From the NCBI GenBank assembly GCA_037200985.1, contig JBBCGJ010000001.1, positions 1,774,756 through 1,838,755 of the forward strand: a stretch of DNA of 64,000 nt, read 5' to 3'. Source of the DNA: Rhizomicrobium sp. (GTDB lineage: Bacteria > Pseudomonadota > Alphaproteobacteria > Micropepsales > Micropepsaceae). Below, piece after piece: positions 56,435 to 64,000 of this stretch (its first letter is position 1; every line of letters starts with the position of its first letter). The notes beneath the pieces were generated by a model. It made no database searches. It saw nothing but the letters and a program-made list of their open reading frames with translations, and was not told the DNA's origin. The translations under genes and the position numbers were made by a program.

Positions 56435-56732
56435 CGTCTTCCGCAATCCGTTGCGCGCGGGTCGAGAGCAGCGGCCGTTTGTGATTGCAATGCAGCACGC
56501 ATTCTTCGATCGCCTGCCGACACGCGTTGTCATGCCGCTCGTCGTCAAGACGGCGCTGGACTTTCAGCCGCGCCTCAATCCCGTTTTCAATATTCAAGGT
56601 CGGCAACTGCATCTGTCCCCGACCGAGCCATTTGCCCTGTCGATACGCTTCTTGCGCGATCCGATCGACAGCCTCGCGAGCGAACGCGACCGCATCGTTG
56701 CGGCGCTCGATCTCGTCTTCACCGGCATTTGA
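56418..56732 (+). CDS. ccdB: CcdB-type toxin (DNA gyrase inhibitor family)
   Basis: A 104-aa protein of the CcdB fold. It starts MTRQFDVFRNPLRAGREQRP, with PFVIAMQHAFFDRLPTRVVMPLV, LNPVFNIQGRQLHLSPTEPFAL and the C-terminal PIDSLASERDRIVAALDLVFTGI. The last three residues of plasmid CcdB (WGI) carry the gyrase-poisoning activity; here the end is TGI, so the Trp is absent and toxicity toward gyrase is uncertain. The gene overlaps ccdA by 17 bp. Confidence 0.88.
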   Translation: MTRQFDVFRNPLRAGREQRPFVIAMQHAFFDRLPTRVVMPLVVKTALDFQPRLNPVFNIQGRQLHLSPTEPFALSIRFLRDPIDSLASERDRIVAALDLVFTGI

Positions 56733-56738
56733 CCGGCC

Positions 56739-57302
56739 ATGGACAGGGACACCTTCACCGCAGCCGTCCTCGCCAATCCGTTCAATCGGGAAATCCTCGC
56801 GCGGCTGGCGGCCCTCGACGCGCCGGATTGCTGGCTGGTGTCGGGGGCGCTGTTCCAGACCGTGTGGAATGTCCGCACCGGAAGGCCGCCGACCCATGGC
56901 ATCCTGGACTACGACGTCTTCTATTTCGATCCCGATCCGTCCTGGGAGGCGGAGGATGCGGTCATAAAGAAGGCAGGTGCCCTGTTCGCCGACCTCACCG
57001 TCGACGTCCAGGTACGCAATCAGGGCCGGGTCCACATCTGGTACCAGGAGAAGTTCGGGTCGCCCTACCCGCCGCTGGCGCGCACGACGGACGGGATCGA
57101 CCGTTTCCTGTGCGATTGCGCCATGGTCGGCATGCGACCGGCGGGCGCGGGTTTCGAGATCTATGCCCCCAGGGGCTTCGCGGACATCGCGAGTACGACA
57201 ATTCGCCCCAACCGCGCGCCGAATTTTCATCCCGACCGTTATGCGGAGAAGGCGGCGCGCTGGCGCGATGTGTGGCCGGAGATTACTATCCTGCCGGCCT
57301 GA
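56739..57302 (+). CDS. Nucleotidyltransferase family protein (DUF925-like)
   Basis: A 187-aa protein of the NTP_transf_6 (formerly DUF925) family. Recognised elements are DCWLVSGALFQTVWN, the acidic DYDVFYFDPDPSWEAED (metal-binding Asp residues), VRNQGRVHIWYQEKFGSPYPPL and IYAPRGFADI. These resemble a minimal nucleotidyltransferase domain with a substrate that is not known. It starts six bases after the ccdB stop, so it could belong to the same transcript, although no link to toxin-antitoxin function is established. The pirin gene follows after 15 bases. Confidence 0.85.
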   Translation: MDRDTFTAAVLANPFNREILARLAALDAPDCWLVSGALFQTVWNVRTGRPPTHGILDYDVFYFDPDPSWEAEDAVIKKAGALFADLTVDVQVRNQGRVHIWYQEKFGSPYPPLARTTDGIDRFLCDCAMVGMRPAGAGFEIYAPRGFADIASTTIRPNRAPNFHPDRYAEKAARWRDVWPEITILPA

Positions 57303-57317
57303 CTGCAGGACACACCC

Positions 57318-58184
57318 ATGCGCGATCTCAAAGGCAAGGCACGCGAACTCGGCGACGGCTTCCGCGTGGCGCGGGTGCTGCCGCAAATCGGACAGCACAC
57401 CGTCGGCCCCTTCGTGTTCTTCGACTATTTCGGACCGGTCGAATTCCCGCCCGGCAAAGGCCTCGACGTGCGGCCGCATCCCCATATCGGTCTCGCCACC
57501 ATCACCTATCTGTTCGACGGATCGCAGGTGCATCGCGACACGCTGGGCAGCCATCAGGAGATCCTTCCCGGCGATGTGAACTGGATGACGGCGGGGCGCG
57601 GCATCGCGCATTCCGAGCGTACCGGCCCCGATGTGCGCGCCGCCGGACATCGGATGCACGGCATCCAGAGCTGGGTCGGCTTGCCGACGGCGAACGAGGA
57701 AGACCCGCCGAGCTTCCAGCATATCGCCAAGGCCGACCTGCCGGTGCGGGAGCGCGAAGGCGCGGTGCTGCGCGTCGTGACCGGCAAGGCCTACGGCCTG
57801 ACCGCGCCGGTGCGGGTGCCGATGGAGATTTTCTACGTCGATGCCCAGATCAAGGCCGGCGCGACCGTCACCCTGCCCGACGAATACGAGGAACGCGGCG
57901 CCATGGTGGTGGGCGGGACGATCGAGGCCGGCGGCGGCGCCCATGGCGACGGCGACATGATCATCTTCGACAAGAACGAGCGCGCCGCGATCAAGGCGGC
58001 GAGCGATGCGCGCGTCATGCTGCTGGGCGGCGCGCCCTTGGACGGCCAGCGCCATGTCTGGTGGAATTTCGTCTCCAGCTCGAAAGAGCGGATCGGGCGC
58101 GCCAAGCAGGACTGGACGTCCGGCGTCTTCGGCAAAATCCCCGGCGACGACGTCGAATTCATCCCCCTGCCCGAGCAGCACTAG
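57318..58184 (+). CDS. Pirin-family cupin protein
   Basis: A 288-aa bicupin. The N-terminal metal-binding pattern is intact: HPHIGLATITYLFDGSQVHRD and LGSHQEILPGDVNWMTAGRGIAHSE supply the His and Glu ligands. The C-terminal cupin lacks them, as in other pirins. Several pirins have quercetinase activity and others bind transcription factors or metabolic enzymes; which applies here cannot be told from sequence. It heads a redox-flavoured run with the AhpD-like and aldo/keto reductase genes. Confidence 0.93.
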   Translation: MRDLKGKARELGDGFRVARVLPQIGQHTVGPFVFFDYFGPVEFPPGKGLDVRPHPHIGLATITYLFDGSQVHRDTLGSHQEILPGDVNWMTAGRGIAHSERTGPDVRAAGHRMHGIQSWVGLPTANEEDPPSFQHIAKADLPVREREGAVLRVVTGKAYGLTAPVRVPMEIFYVDAQIKAGATVTLPDEYEERGAMVVGGTIEAGGGAHGDGDMIIFDKNERAAIKAASDARVMLLGGAPLDGQRHVWWNFVSSSKERIGRAKQDWTSGVFGKIPGDDVEFIPLPEQH

Positions 58185-58194
58185 GACGAACGCC

Positions 58195-58554
58195 ATGATC
58201 CGCGACTGGAAAGACTATCGGGGCCAGATCGGCGCCGCGGTGAAGGAAATGGGCGCGGCCAATCCCGACCTGGTGAAGGCCTATGCCGCGTTCCACCATG
58301 CCAATGCCGCCTCGAAACATCTGGACGCCAAGACACGCGAGCTGATCGCGCTCGGCGTCGCGGTGACGCTGCGCTGCGACGGCTGCATCAACGCGCATAC
58401 CGAGGCGGCGGTCCGCGCCGGCGCCAGCAAGGAGGAGATCACCGACGCGCTGGGCGTGGCCATCATGGTCAATGCCGGCGCGACGATGGTCTATTCGGCG
58501 CATGTCATCGACGCCTTCCATACCTATGCACAACAGAACGAGGTCAAACCATGA
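58195..58554 (+). CDS. Carboxymuconolactone decarboxylase / AhpD-like protein
   Basis: A 119-aa protein of the CMD/AhpD fold. The redox motif CxxCxxxH is LRCDGCINAHTEAAVRAG, which points to AhpD-like alkylhydroperoxidase or disulfide-reducing activity rather than decarboxylation. LDAKTRELIALGVAVTLR and the GVAIMVNAGATMVYSAHVIDAF segment complete the pattern. It starts 10 bases after the pirin stop and its last codon overlaps the aldo/keto reductase start (ATGA). Confidence 0.92.
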   Translation: MIRDWKDYRGQIGAAVKEMGAANPDLVKAYAAFHHANAASKHLDAKTRELIALGVAVTLRCDGCINAHTEAAVRAGASKEEITDALGVAIMVNAGATMVYSAHVIDAFHTYAQQNEVKP

Positions 58555-59591
58555 AGTACAACCAGCTCGGCCATAGCGGCCTGTTCGTCTCCGAAATCTG
58601 CCTCGGCACCATGACCTTCGCGGGCGACGTCAAGAATGCCGGCATCTGGGCCGCGATCGGCGATGTCGGCCAGAAGGAGGCGACCGCGCTCGTCGCCAGG
58701 AGCCTCGAAGCCGGCGTGAACTTCCTCGACACCGCCGACGTCTATTCGCTGGGCAATTCGGAGAAGCTGACCGGACAGGCGCTCAAGGATATCGGCGTGA
58801 AGCGTTCCGACGTCGTGGTGGCGACCAAGTGCTACGGCCGCGTCGGGCCAGGACCGAACGACATCGGCGCCTCGCGCGGCCATATCATGGATTCCGTGGC
58901 GCGCAGCCTGGAACGGCTGCAGACCGATCACATCGACCTCTATCAGATCCACGCGACCGACGCGGTCACGCCGGTCGAGGAGACGATGCGGGCGCTCGAC
59001 GATCTCGTGCGCCAGGGCATGGTGCGTTACGTCGGCTGCTCCAACTGGCAGGCCTGGCGGGTGATGAAGGCCAACGGCATCGCCGAGCATCGCGGCTTCG
59101 CGAAGCTGCAGACCATCCAGGCCTATTACTCGATCGCCGGGCGCGACCTGGAACGCGAGATCGTGCCGATGATGCAGGACCAGAAGGTCGGGCTGATGGT
59201 GTGGTCGCCGCTGGCCGGCGGCCTGCTCTCGGGCAAGTTCGGGCCGGGCAGCAACGGGCCGGAGGGCGCGCGCCGCGTCGCGTTCGACTTCCCGCCGGTG
59301 GACAAGGACAGGGCCTGGAAATGCGTCGACGCGATGCGCGAGATCGGCCAGGCGCACGGCGTGTCGGTGGCGCGCGTGGCGCTCGCCTATGTGCTGGCGA
59401 AGTCCTTCGTGACGAGCGTGATCATCGGCGCCAAGACGATGGAGCAGCTCGACGACAATCTCGAAGCGGCCAAGCTGACGCTCGGCGCGGACGATCTGAA
59501 GAAGCTCGACGAGGTCAGCGCCCTGCCGCAGGAATATCCGGGCTGGATGGTGTGGCGCCAGGGCGCCGAGCGCGTGCCGCAGCCGAAATAG
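58551..59591 (+). CDS. Aldo/keto reductase
   Basis: NAD(P)H-dependent oxidoreductase of the AKR TIM-barrel family, 346 aa. The catalytic tetrad is visible: Asp and Tyr in FLDTADVYSLGNSE, Lys in VVVATKCYG and His in DLYQIHATD. VRYVGCSNWQAW and the C-terminal cofactor-binding VIIGAKTMEQLDDNLEA are typical of the YajO/Tas-like subgroup. The substrate is unknown. It is coupled to the AhpD-like gene. Confidence 0.93.
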   Translation: MKYNQLGHSGLFVSEICLGTMTFAGDVKNAGIWAAIGDVGQKEATALVARSLEAGVNFLDTADVYSLGNSEKLTGQALKDIGVKRSDVVVATKCYGRVGPGPNDIGASRGHIMDSVARSLERLQTDHIDLYQIHATDAVTPVEETMRALDDLVRQGMVRYVGCSNWQAWRVMKANGIAEHRGFAKLQTIQAYYSIAGRDLEREIVPMMQDQKVGLMVWSPLAGGLLSGKFGPGSNGPEGARRVAFDFPPVDKDRAWKCVDAMREIGQAHGVSVARVALAYVLAKSFVTSVIIGAKTMEQLDDNLEAAKLTLGADDLKKLDEVSALPQEYPGWMVWRQGAERVPQPK

Positions 59592-59619
59592 CGGCACGTT
59601 TTTGGGGAGTGGGGACGCG

Positions 59620-59811
59620 ATGCGCGGATTTTTTCGGACGCTTTTGTTCGTCGTCGGCATACTCGCCGCGCTCCTCGGCGTGTGGTGGGTATGCCAGGGA
59701 ACCGGCCTGGTTCCCATCGGTTTCATGGCGAACCACATGCAATGGGCGTATCGCGGCGCGGTGCTCGCCGCGTTCGGACTGGTGCTGATCTTCGCATCGC
59801 GGCGGATCTGA
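59620..59811 (+). CDS. Small membrane protein of unknown function
   Basis: A 63-aa product with two hydrophobic segments (LLFVVGILAALLGVWWVCQG and AYRGAVLAAFGLVLIFA) joined by a short loop with TGLVPIGFMANHMQW, and a basic C-terminus. Similar small proteins with a G-L-V-P..F..NHMQW loop are found in proteobacteria by recollection. ATG 59620 follows GGGGA, and the composition is that of a coding frame. It lies between the aldo/keto reductase and ydbH genes; no function is proposed. Confidence 0.7.
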   Translation: MRGFFRTLLFVVGILAALLGVWWVCQGTGLVPIGFMANHMQWAYRGAVLAAFGLVLIFASRRI

Positions 59812-59855
59812 CGCGCGTGCTGGCCGGGCGCACCGGCGCAGGCTAGAACGGGGCC

Positions 59856-62576
59856 ATGACATGGCTTCGCCGCGCCGCAATCGCCGTCGGCGGTTTCGTC
59901 GCGCTGATCATCGCCGTCTGGGTCGCGCGCGTGCCGCTGCTGCAGATGGCTGCCCGGCTGTACTTGGAGGCGCAAGGCGTCGTCTCCGACGTCGAGGTGC
60001 GGAACTTCGATTTCGGCGGCGCGACGCTGCGCCTGCGTCTGGGCGGCGCCGACGCGCCGGCGATCACGGCGGACGCGATCCGGGTGGTGCTGGAGGGCGG
60101 GCCGATGCCGCGGGTGAGCGCCGTCGTGGTGACGCGGCCGGTCATCCGCGCGCGCCTGGGCGCCGACGGAACCATCACCCTGCCCCAGCTCCAGGACTGG
60201 ATCGAGCGGCTGAGGAACAGCGCCGGCGGACATTCGCGGTTCGTGAGCGACGATCTTGTCGTGACGCTGGAGGCGGCGCGCGTGCTGCTGGAGACGCCCT
60301 ATGGCGCGGCGGAAATCGACGGCGATGCGCGGCTGGAGCACGGGCGGCCGGTGACGCTGGCAGGACGTCTCCTGCCCACGACGCTGCGGCTGAACGGACG
60401 GACAATACGGCTCGGCGGAGCGGTGTCGGCGCAGGCGCGCGCCGGCGGCTATGACGCGCGCGGCGAGTTCGCGGTGGACGACGACGCGGTCTCGCTGCGC
60501 GGCGGCGCGACCCTCGTCGGCCTGCATTGGACGAGCGGCAACGGCGTGACGGTGGCAGCGACGTCGGCGGAGATCGCCGTCTCGCAGGCCGCCATCCGGA
60601 CGGCCGAGCTTGCGGCCACGGACGGAATGCTGCGGCTGTCGCTCAAGGCGCCGACGGCAGCGGCCGGCGCGGACGGCAAGCTCTCCGGGCAGACGGATGT
60701 CGTGATGCAGGCATCGGCGCAGGTGCCGGCGGACCGGACGCGCGCACTGCTGGCGCGCCTGCCCGGCGTGGACAAGGCGCTGCTCAACGCATTGATCGGC
60801 GCCGCGTCCGGGACGGTGTCGCTGACGATGGAGGCGCATGTCGCGGCGCGCGACGGGCTGTTCGGCGTGGCGCTGCAGCGGCCGGCGCGCGTCACGGGCG
60901 GCAACGGCGCGGTGCTGGACGTCGCGGCACTCGACGTCTCGGGCCTTCCGCAAGCCGCGACCGGATCGGTCGCGCTGACGCTGGCCGGGCCGGGACTGCC
61001 ACGCGTCGCGGCGCAGTCCTCCCGCTTCCAATGGACGCCGGAGCGGTCGCAGGCCGATCTGGAACTGTCGCTGCAGGGCTCCTATGGGCCGTTGCGCGCG
61101 GCGGCGGTCGAGGCGGCGGCGCACGTCGCGGTGGCGGGCGAGACCATGCGGGTGTCGCTCACGCGGTGCGCGTCGCTGCGGGTCGCGCAGGTGACGGGCG
61201 GCGGGCGCGCCGCGGCGGCGAATGTGCGGGCGCGGCTGTGTCCCTCGGGCGCGCAGCCTTTGATCTTGCGCGATGGCGCGGGCTGGTCGGCCGCGGCGCG
61301 CGTGCAGGAGGCCGCGGCCGAGATCGCGTCGGCCAATGCGACGCTCGGCGGGGCATCCGGCATCGTCGCGCTGCGCGGCGGATCGCAGGCGCAAAGCGGC
61401 ACGATCTCGTTCGCCGTGGCGCGCGTGACGGACCGCACCGGCAAGCGGTTCGCGGCGCTGAGCGCGACCGGAACGGCGGTCCTGACGCATGGCGTGGTGC
61501 GCGGACGGGCCATGGTGCGCGAGGCGCGCGGCGGCATCGCGATCGGCACGGCGGATTTCTCCCATTCGCTGGCAAGCGGCGCGGGCGCGGCGCAGCTCCA
61601 TGTGGCGAAGCTCGCCTTCGCGGACGGCAAGCTCCAGCCCAAGGACCTGTCGCCGCTGCTTGCGCCGGTGCAGCGCGCGGACGGCGCGGTGGCGTTCGAA
61701 GGGACGGTCGCCTGGTCGCGCAAGGGGCTGAGCAGCCAGGGACGGCTGACGCTCCAGGACGTCGCGTTCCGCACGCCGCTGGGCATGGCGCATGGGGTGA
61801 ACGGAACCATCGCGCTGAGCTCGCTGCTGCCGCCGCGCAGCCTGCCCGGCCAGACGCTCACGGCGGCGAAGGTCGACTGGACGCTGCCGCTGACCGCGTT
61901 GTCGGCGCGCTTCGCGGTCGGGCCGGACGCGGTGACGATCGAGGCGGCGCGGACCGCGATCGCGGGCGGCACGCTGGCGCTCGACGCCTTCACGCTGCCG
62001 CTCAGCGGATCGGCGGCGATCGGGACGACGGCGCGGCTCGACGGCATCGACCTGGCGGAACTCGTCACCGCCACCAATGTCGGCGAGAAGGTGAAGCTCA
62101 CCGGGCGCGTCTCGGGCACCGTGCCGTTCGCCCTCGCGGACGGGAACTTCCGCATCGCCAAGGGGCATCTGCAGTCCGACGGCGCGGGCCGGCTGGAGGT
62201 GAACCGCACGGTGTGGACCAAGGGCACGGTCGCGAGCGGCGGTTCGATACAGGACTTCGCCTATCAGGCCCTGGAGCATCTGGCGTTCGATTCGCTGACG
62301 GCGGAACTCAACAGCGTCGCCAATGGCCGGCTGTCGGTGCTGTTCCACATCAAGGGCAAGAGCGACCCGCCGACCCATCAGGAGGCGCATATCGGCCTTT
62401 TCGACCTGATCAACGGCAATGCCTTCGCCAAGCCCATCGACCTGCCGAGCGGAACGGCGGTCGACCTGACGCTCGATACCTCCCTTAATTTTGACGAACT
62501 CCTCCGATCCTATAGGACTGCTTGGCCGGGCGGCGGAACGCCGTCCGCACCGGCGCAGCCAGGAGGCCTTAAATGA
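59856..62576 (+). CDS. ydbH: YdbH-type AsmA-like protein for phospholipid transport to the outer membrane
   Basis: A 906-aa protein with one N-terminal membrane anchor (AAIAVGGFVALIIAVWVA) and a very long beta-rich periplasmic part. The C-terminal region is the YdbH domain (GTVAWSRKGLSSQGRLTLQDVAF, AIAGGTLALDAFTLPL, VSGTVPFALADGNFRIAKGHL to HIGLFDLINGNAFAKPIDLP). In E. coli, YdbH is one of three partly redundant bridge proteins (with TamB and YhdP) that move phospholipids between membranes, and YnbE and YdbL complete its complex. The same three genes follow each other here. ydbH overlaps ynbE by four bases. Confidence 0.92.
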   Translation: MTWLRRAAIAVGGFVALIIAVWVARVPLLQMAARLYLEAQGVVSDVEVRNFDFGGATLRLRLGGADAPAITADAIRVVLEGGPMPRVSAVVVTRPVIRARLGADGTITLPQLQDWIERLRNSAGGHSRFVSDDLVVTLEAARVLLETPYGAAEIDGDARLEHGRPVTLAGRLLPTTLRLNGRTIRLGGAVSAQARAGGYDARGEFAVDDDAVSLRGGATLVGLHWTSGNGVTVAATSAEIAVSQAAIRTAELAATDGMLRLSLKAPTAAAGADGKLSGQTDVVMQASAQVPADRTRALLARLPGVDKALLNALIGAASGTVSLTMEAHVAARDGLFGVALQRPARVTGGNGAVLDVAALDVSGLPQAATGSVALTLAGPGLPRVAAQSSRFQWTPERSQADLELSLQGSYGPLRAAAVEAAAHVAVAGETMRVSLTRCASLRVAQVTGGGRAAAANVRARLCPSGAQPLILRDGAGWSAAARVQEAAAEIASANATLGGASGIVALRGGSQAQSGTISFAVARVTDRTGKRFAALSATGTAVLTHGVVRGRAMVREARGGIAIGTADFSHSLASGAGAAQLHVAKLAFADGKLQPKDLSPLLAPVQRADGAVAFEGTVAWSRKGLSSQGRLTLQDVAFRTPLGMAHGVNGTIALSSLLPPRSLPGQTLTAAKVDWTLPLTALSARFAVGPDAVTIEAARTAIAGGTLALDAFTLPLSGSAAIGTTARLDGIDLAELVTATNVGEKVKLTGRVSGTVPFALADGNFRIAKGHLQSDGAGRLEVNRTVWTKGTVASGGSIQDFAYQALEHLAFDSLTAELNSVANGRLSVLFHIKGKSDPPTHQEAHIGLFDLINGNAFAKPIDLPSGTAVDLTLDTSLNFDELLRSYRTAWPGGGTPSAPAQPGGLK

Positions 62577-62758
62577 CCGATCCGATCCGCGCCGTCCTGC
62601 TGGGCGTGCCGCTCGCGGCAGTCCTTTGCGCGTGCACCCCGACCATCAAGGTCGAAGTCGCGCCGATCAACATCTACGCCAAGCTGGACGCCGATGTGCG
62701 CGTGCGGCTGGACAAGGAAGTCCAGACCGCCATCCAGCAAAACCCCGACCTCTTCTGA
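62573..62758 (+). CDS. ynbE: YnbE-like outer-membrane lipoprotein
   Basis: A 61-aa lipoprotein with the lipobox VLCAC (Cys at about residue 21) and a short mature part with the YnbE signature TPTIKVEVAPINIYAKLDADVRVRLDKEVQ. In E. coli, YnbE sits in the outer membrane and adds a beta-strand to the end of the YdbH groove. The gene overlaps the ydbH stop (ATGA). The mature chain of about 40 residues is the usual length. Confidence 0.92.
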   Translation: MTDPIRAVLLGVPLAAVLCACTPTIKVEVAPINIYAKLDADVRVRLDKEVQTAIQQNPDLF

Positions 62759-62776
62759 TCCGAAGGACCCTCTCCC

Positions 62777-63178
62777 ATGAACGCGATGTTCGATACGCTG
62801 AAGAGCAAGAGCCGCGCGGCGGCGCTGGGTTTCGTGCTGGCGCTGGCGGCGGTGCCGGCGGCTTCCGTCCTGGGAGCGGTTCCCGCGCTGGCCGATCTCG
62901 CGAGCGACAAGGCGACCGTCGATGCCGCCAAGGCGGCCGGCACGGTGGGCGAGCAGGCCGACGGCTATCTCGGCTTCGTCAACGGCAGCGCCGACGCGGC
63001 GACCACCGCGGCGGTGTCGGAGATCAACGCGGCGCGCCGCGCCGTCTATGCCAATACCGCGGCCAAGTCGGGCGTGACGCCGGAGGCGGCGGCGCAGGCG
63101 ACCGGCGCGCAGCTTCTGGGCAAAGTGCCGGCGGGGCAGTACTTCAAGCCGCTCGACGGCTCCTGGTCCAAGAAGTAG
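62777..63178 (+). CDS. ydbL: YdbL-like periplasmic protein (DUF1318)
   Basis: A 133-aa exported protein. The signal peptide (about residues 12-40, ending PALA) precedes a DUF1318 domain with DLASDKATVDAAKAAGTVGEQADGYLGFVNG, EINAARRAVYANTAAKSGVTPEAAAQATG and AGQYFKPLDGSW. In E. coli, YdbL binds YnbE and prevents its uncontrolled stacking. It lies 18 bp after ynbE, completing the three-gene operon. It converges on the glutamate-cysteine ligase gene with a gap of four bases. Confidence 0.92.
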   Translation: MNAMFDTLKSKSRAAALGFVLALAAVPAASVLGAVPALADLASDKATVDAAKAAGTVGEQADGYLGFVNGSADAATTAAVSEINAARRAVYANTAAKSGVTPEAAAQATGAQLLGKVPAGQYFKPLDGSWSKK

Positions 63179-63182
63179 CCGC

Positions 63183-64000
63183 TCAGAGGAAATTGTATTC
63201 TTTGAACAGCGGGGTCAGGTCGCGGCCCCAGGCGCCGTAGTAGTTCTTCAGCAATTCCTCGGCGCGGGTGTGGCCGCGCGAGACGAGCTCGCGCAGCGGG
63301 TTGAGGAACCCGTCCTCGCTCATGCCGCCGCTGTCGAGTTCGGCACGGCGGCGCAGGCCCGCCGACGAAATCTCCAGCATGCGGTGCGCGATGGCGTGCA
63401 CGGTGGTGTTGCGGAACGGCGTCTTGAAGGCCTGTTTGGGGACGGCATCGCGCATCGCCTGGCGCTCTTCGGCCGTCCAGTCCTTGACGAGATCCCAGGC
63501 GGCGTCGAGCGCGACCTGATCGTAGTAGATCCCGACCCACAGCGCCGGCATGCCGCAGATGCGCCGCCACTGGCCGCCGTCGGCGCCGCGCATCTCGAGG
63601 AATTTCTTGAGGCGGACTTCGGGGAAGATCGTCGTCAGGTGATCGGCCCAGTCCGACATCATCGGCTGGATGTCCTTCACCTCGGGAATCGTGTGGCTAA
63701 GGAAGTCGCGGAAGCTCTTGCCGGCGACGTCGATATATTTGCCGTCGCGGTAGACGAAGTACATCGGGACGTCGAGCGCGTAGTCGACATAGCGCTCGAA
63801 CGACATGCCGCTCTCGAATACCCAGGGCAGCATGCCGGCGCGGGCGTTGTCGACGTCGGTCCAGACCTGGCTGCGATACGACAGAAACCCGTTGGGCTTG
63901 CCTTCGCGGAACGGCGAGTTCGCCAGGAGCGCGCTCGCGACGGGCTGGAGCGCGAGGCCGACGCGGAATTTCTTGACCATGTCGGCTTCGGAGGAGAAGT
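63183..64000 (-). CDS. gshA: Glutamate-cysteine ligase, plant/proteobacterial type, C-terminal part
   Basis: First enzyme of glutathione synthesis. The frame is open through the right edge (upstream codons read F-S-S-E-A-D before MVKKFRVGLALQP), so the first Met at 63980 is internal and about 190 N-terminal residues lie outside. Visible family segments are MVKKFRVGLALQPVASALLANSPF, NGFLSYRSQVWTDVDNARAGMLPWVFE, FLEMRGADGGQWRRICGMPALWVG and the C-terminal DLTPLFKEYNFL. This is the GCS2 type shared by alphaproteobacteria and plants. Confidence 0.93.
   Translation of the reverse strand, partial: FSSEADMVKKFRVGLALQPVASALLANSPFREGKPNGFLSYRSQVWTDVDNARAGMLPWVFESGMSFERYVDYALDVPMYFVYRDGKYIDVAGKSFRDFLSHTIPEVKDIQPMMSDWADHLTTIFPEVRLKKFLEMRGADGGQWRRICGMPALWVGIYYDQVALDAAWDLVKDWTAEERQAMRDAVPKQAFKTPFRNTTVHAIAHRMLEISSAGLRRRAELDSGGMSEDGFLNPLRELVSRGHTRAEELLKNYYGAWGRDLTPLFKEYNFL

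Overview
The window is about 64 kb of GC-rich chromosome from an alphaproteobacterium. The evidence is the RNase E with an insertion in its S1 domain and a GWW-containing C-terminus, the NDUFA12-like complex I subunit, the AdoCbl-dependent ribonucleotide reductase NrdJ, the aroQ-accB-accC and aat-DUF2155-mlaD-NDUFA12 blocks, the coxBAC cluster and the two-subunit glycine decarboxylase. The order prfB - PBP1a - amidase - rne - M48 peptidase - DsbA-like protein - aroQ - accBC resembles Caulobacterales and related orders. The genus cannot be fixed from sequence alone. Genes are dense, and many neighbours overlap by ATGA or GTGA.

Layout. 1-3.3 kb: the tail of a membrane protein and a large winged-helix/ATPase regulator. 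3.3-12 kb: peptide release factor 2 with a programmed +1 frameshift, PBP1a, an AMIN-domain amidase and rne. 12-26 kb: a GGT-like lipoprotein, an M48 peptidase and a DsbA-like protein, a ThiS-ThiG fusion under a TPP riboswitch, and aroQ-accB-accC. A 4-kb insert follows (esterase, unknown membrane protein, EutBC, DoxX), then aat, DUF2155, an MlaD-like protein and the NDUFA12-like subunit. 26-31.5 kb: nrdJ, a 61-aa unknown protein, a 600-bp gene-poor stretch rich in hairpins, and a secreted pentapeptide-repeat protein. 31.6-36.5 kb: the glycine cleavage operon gcvT-gcvH-gcvPA-gcvPB behind a tandem glycine riboswitch. 36.5-45 kb: argS with a lipoprotein, thrB-rnhA, a peroxiredoxin, YqgE and a membrane PAS/GGDEF/EAL protein.

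45-54 kb is a minus-strand run transcribed ctaC-ctaD-ctaB-small protein-ctaE-DUF983-SURF1-thrC-M16 peptidase-GNAT. It builds and assembles an aa3-type cytochrome oxidase and then continues into threonine synthesis. 54-64 kb: tldD and DUF952, a CcdAB toxin-antitoxin pair, a nucleotidyltransferase, pirin, AhpD-like and aldo/keto reductase genes, the YdbH-YnbE-YdbL envelope operon, and part of a plant-type glutamate-cysteine ligase that runs off the right edge.

Intergenic spaces carry at least four families of dispersed palindromic elements, and one of these is present as two near-identical copies. The least explained stretch is the hairpin-rich region at 30.4-30.9 kb. No rRNA, tRNA, CRISPR array, transposase, integrase or phage gene was seen.
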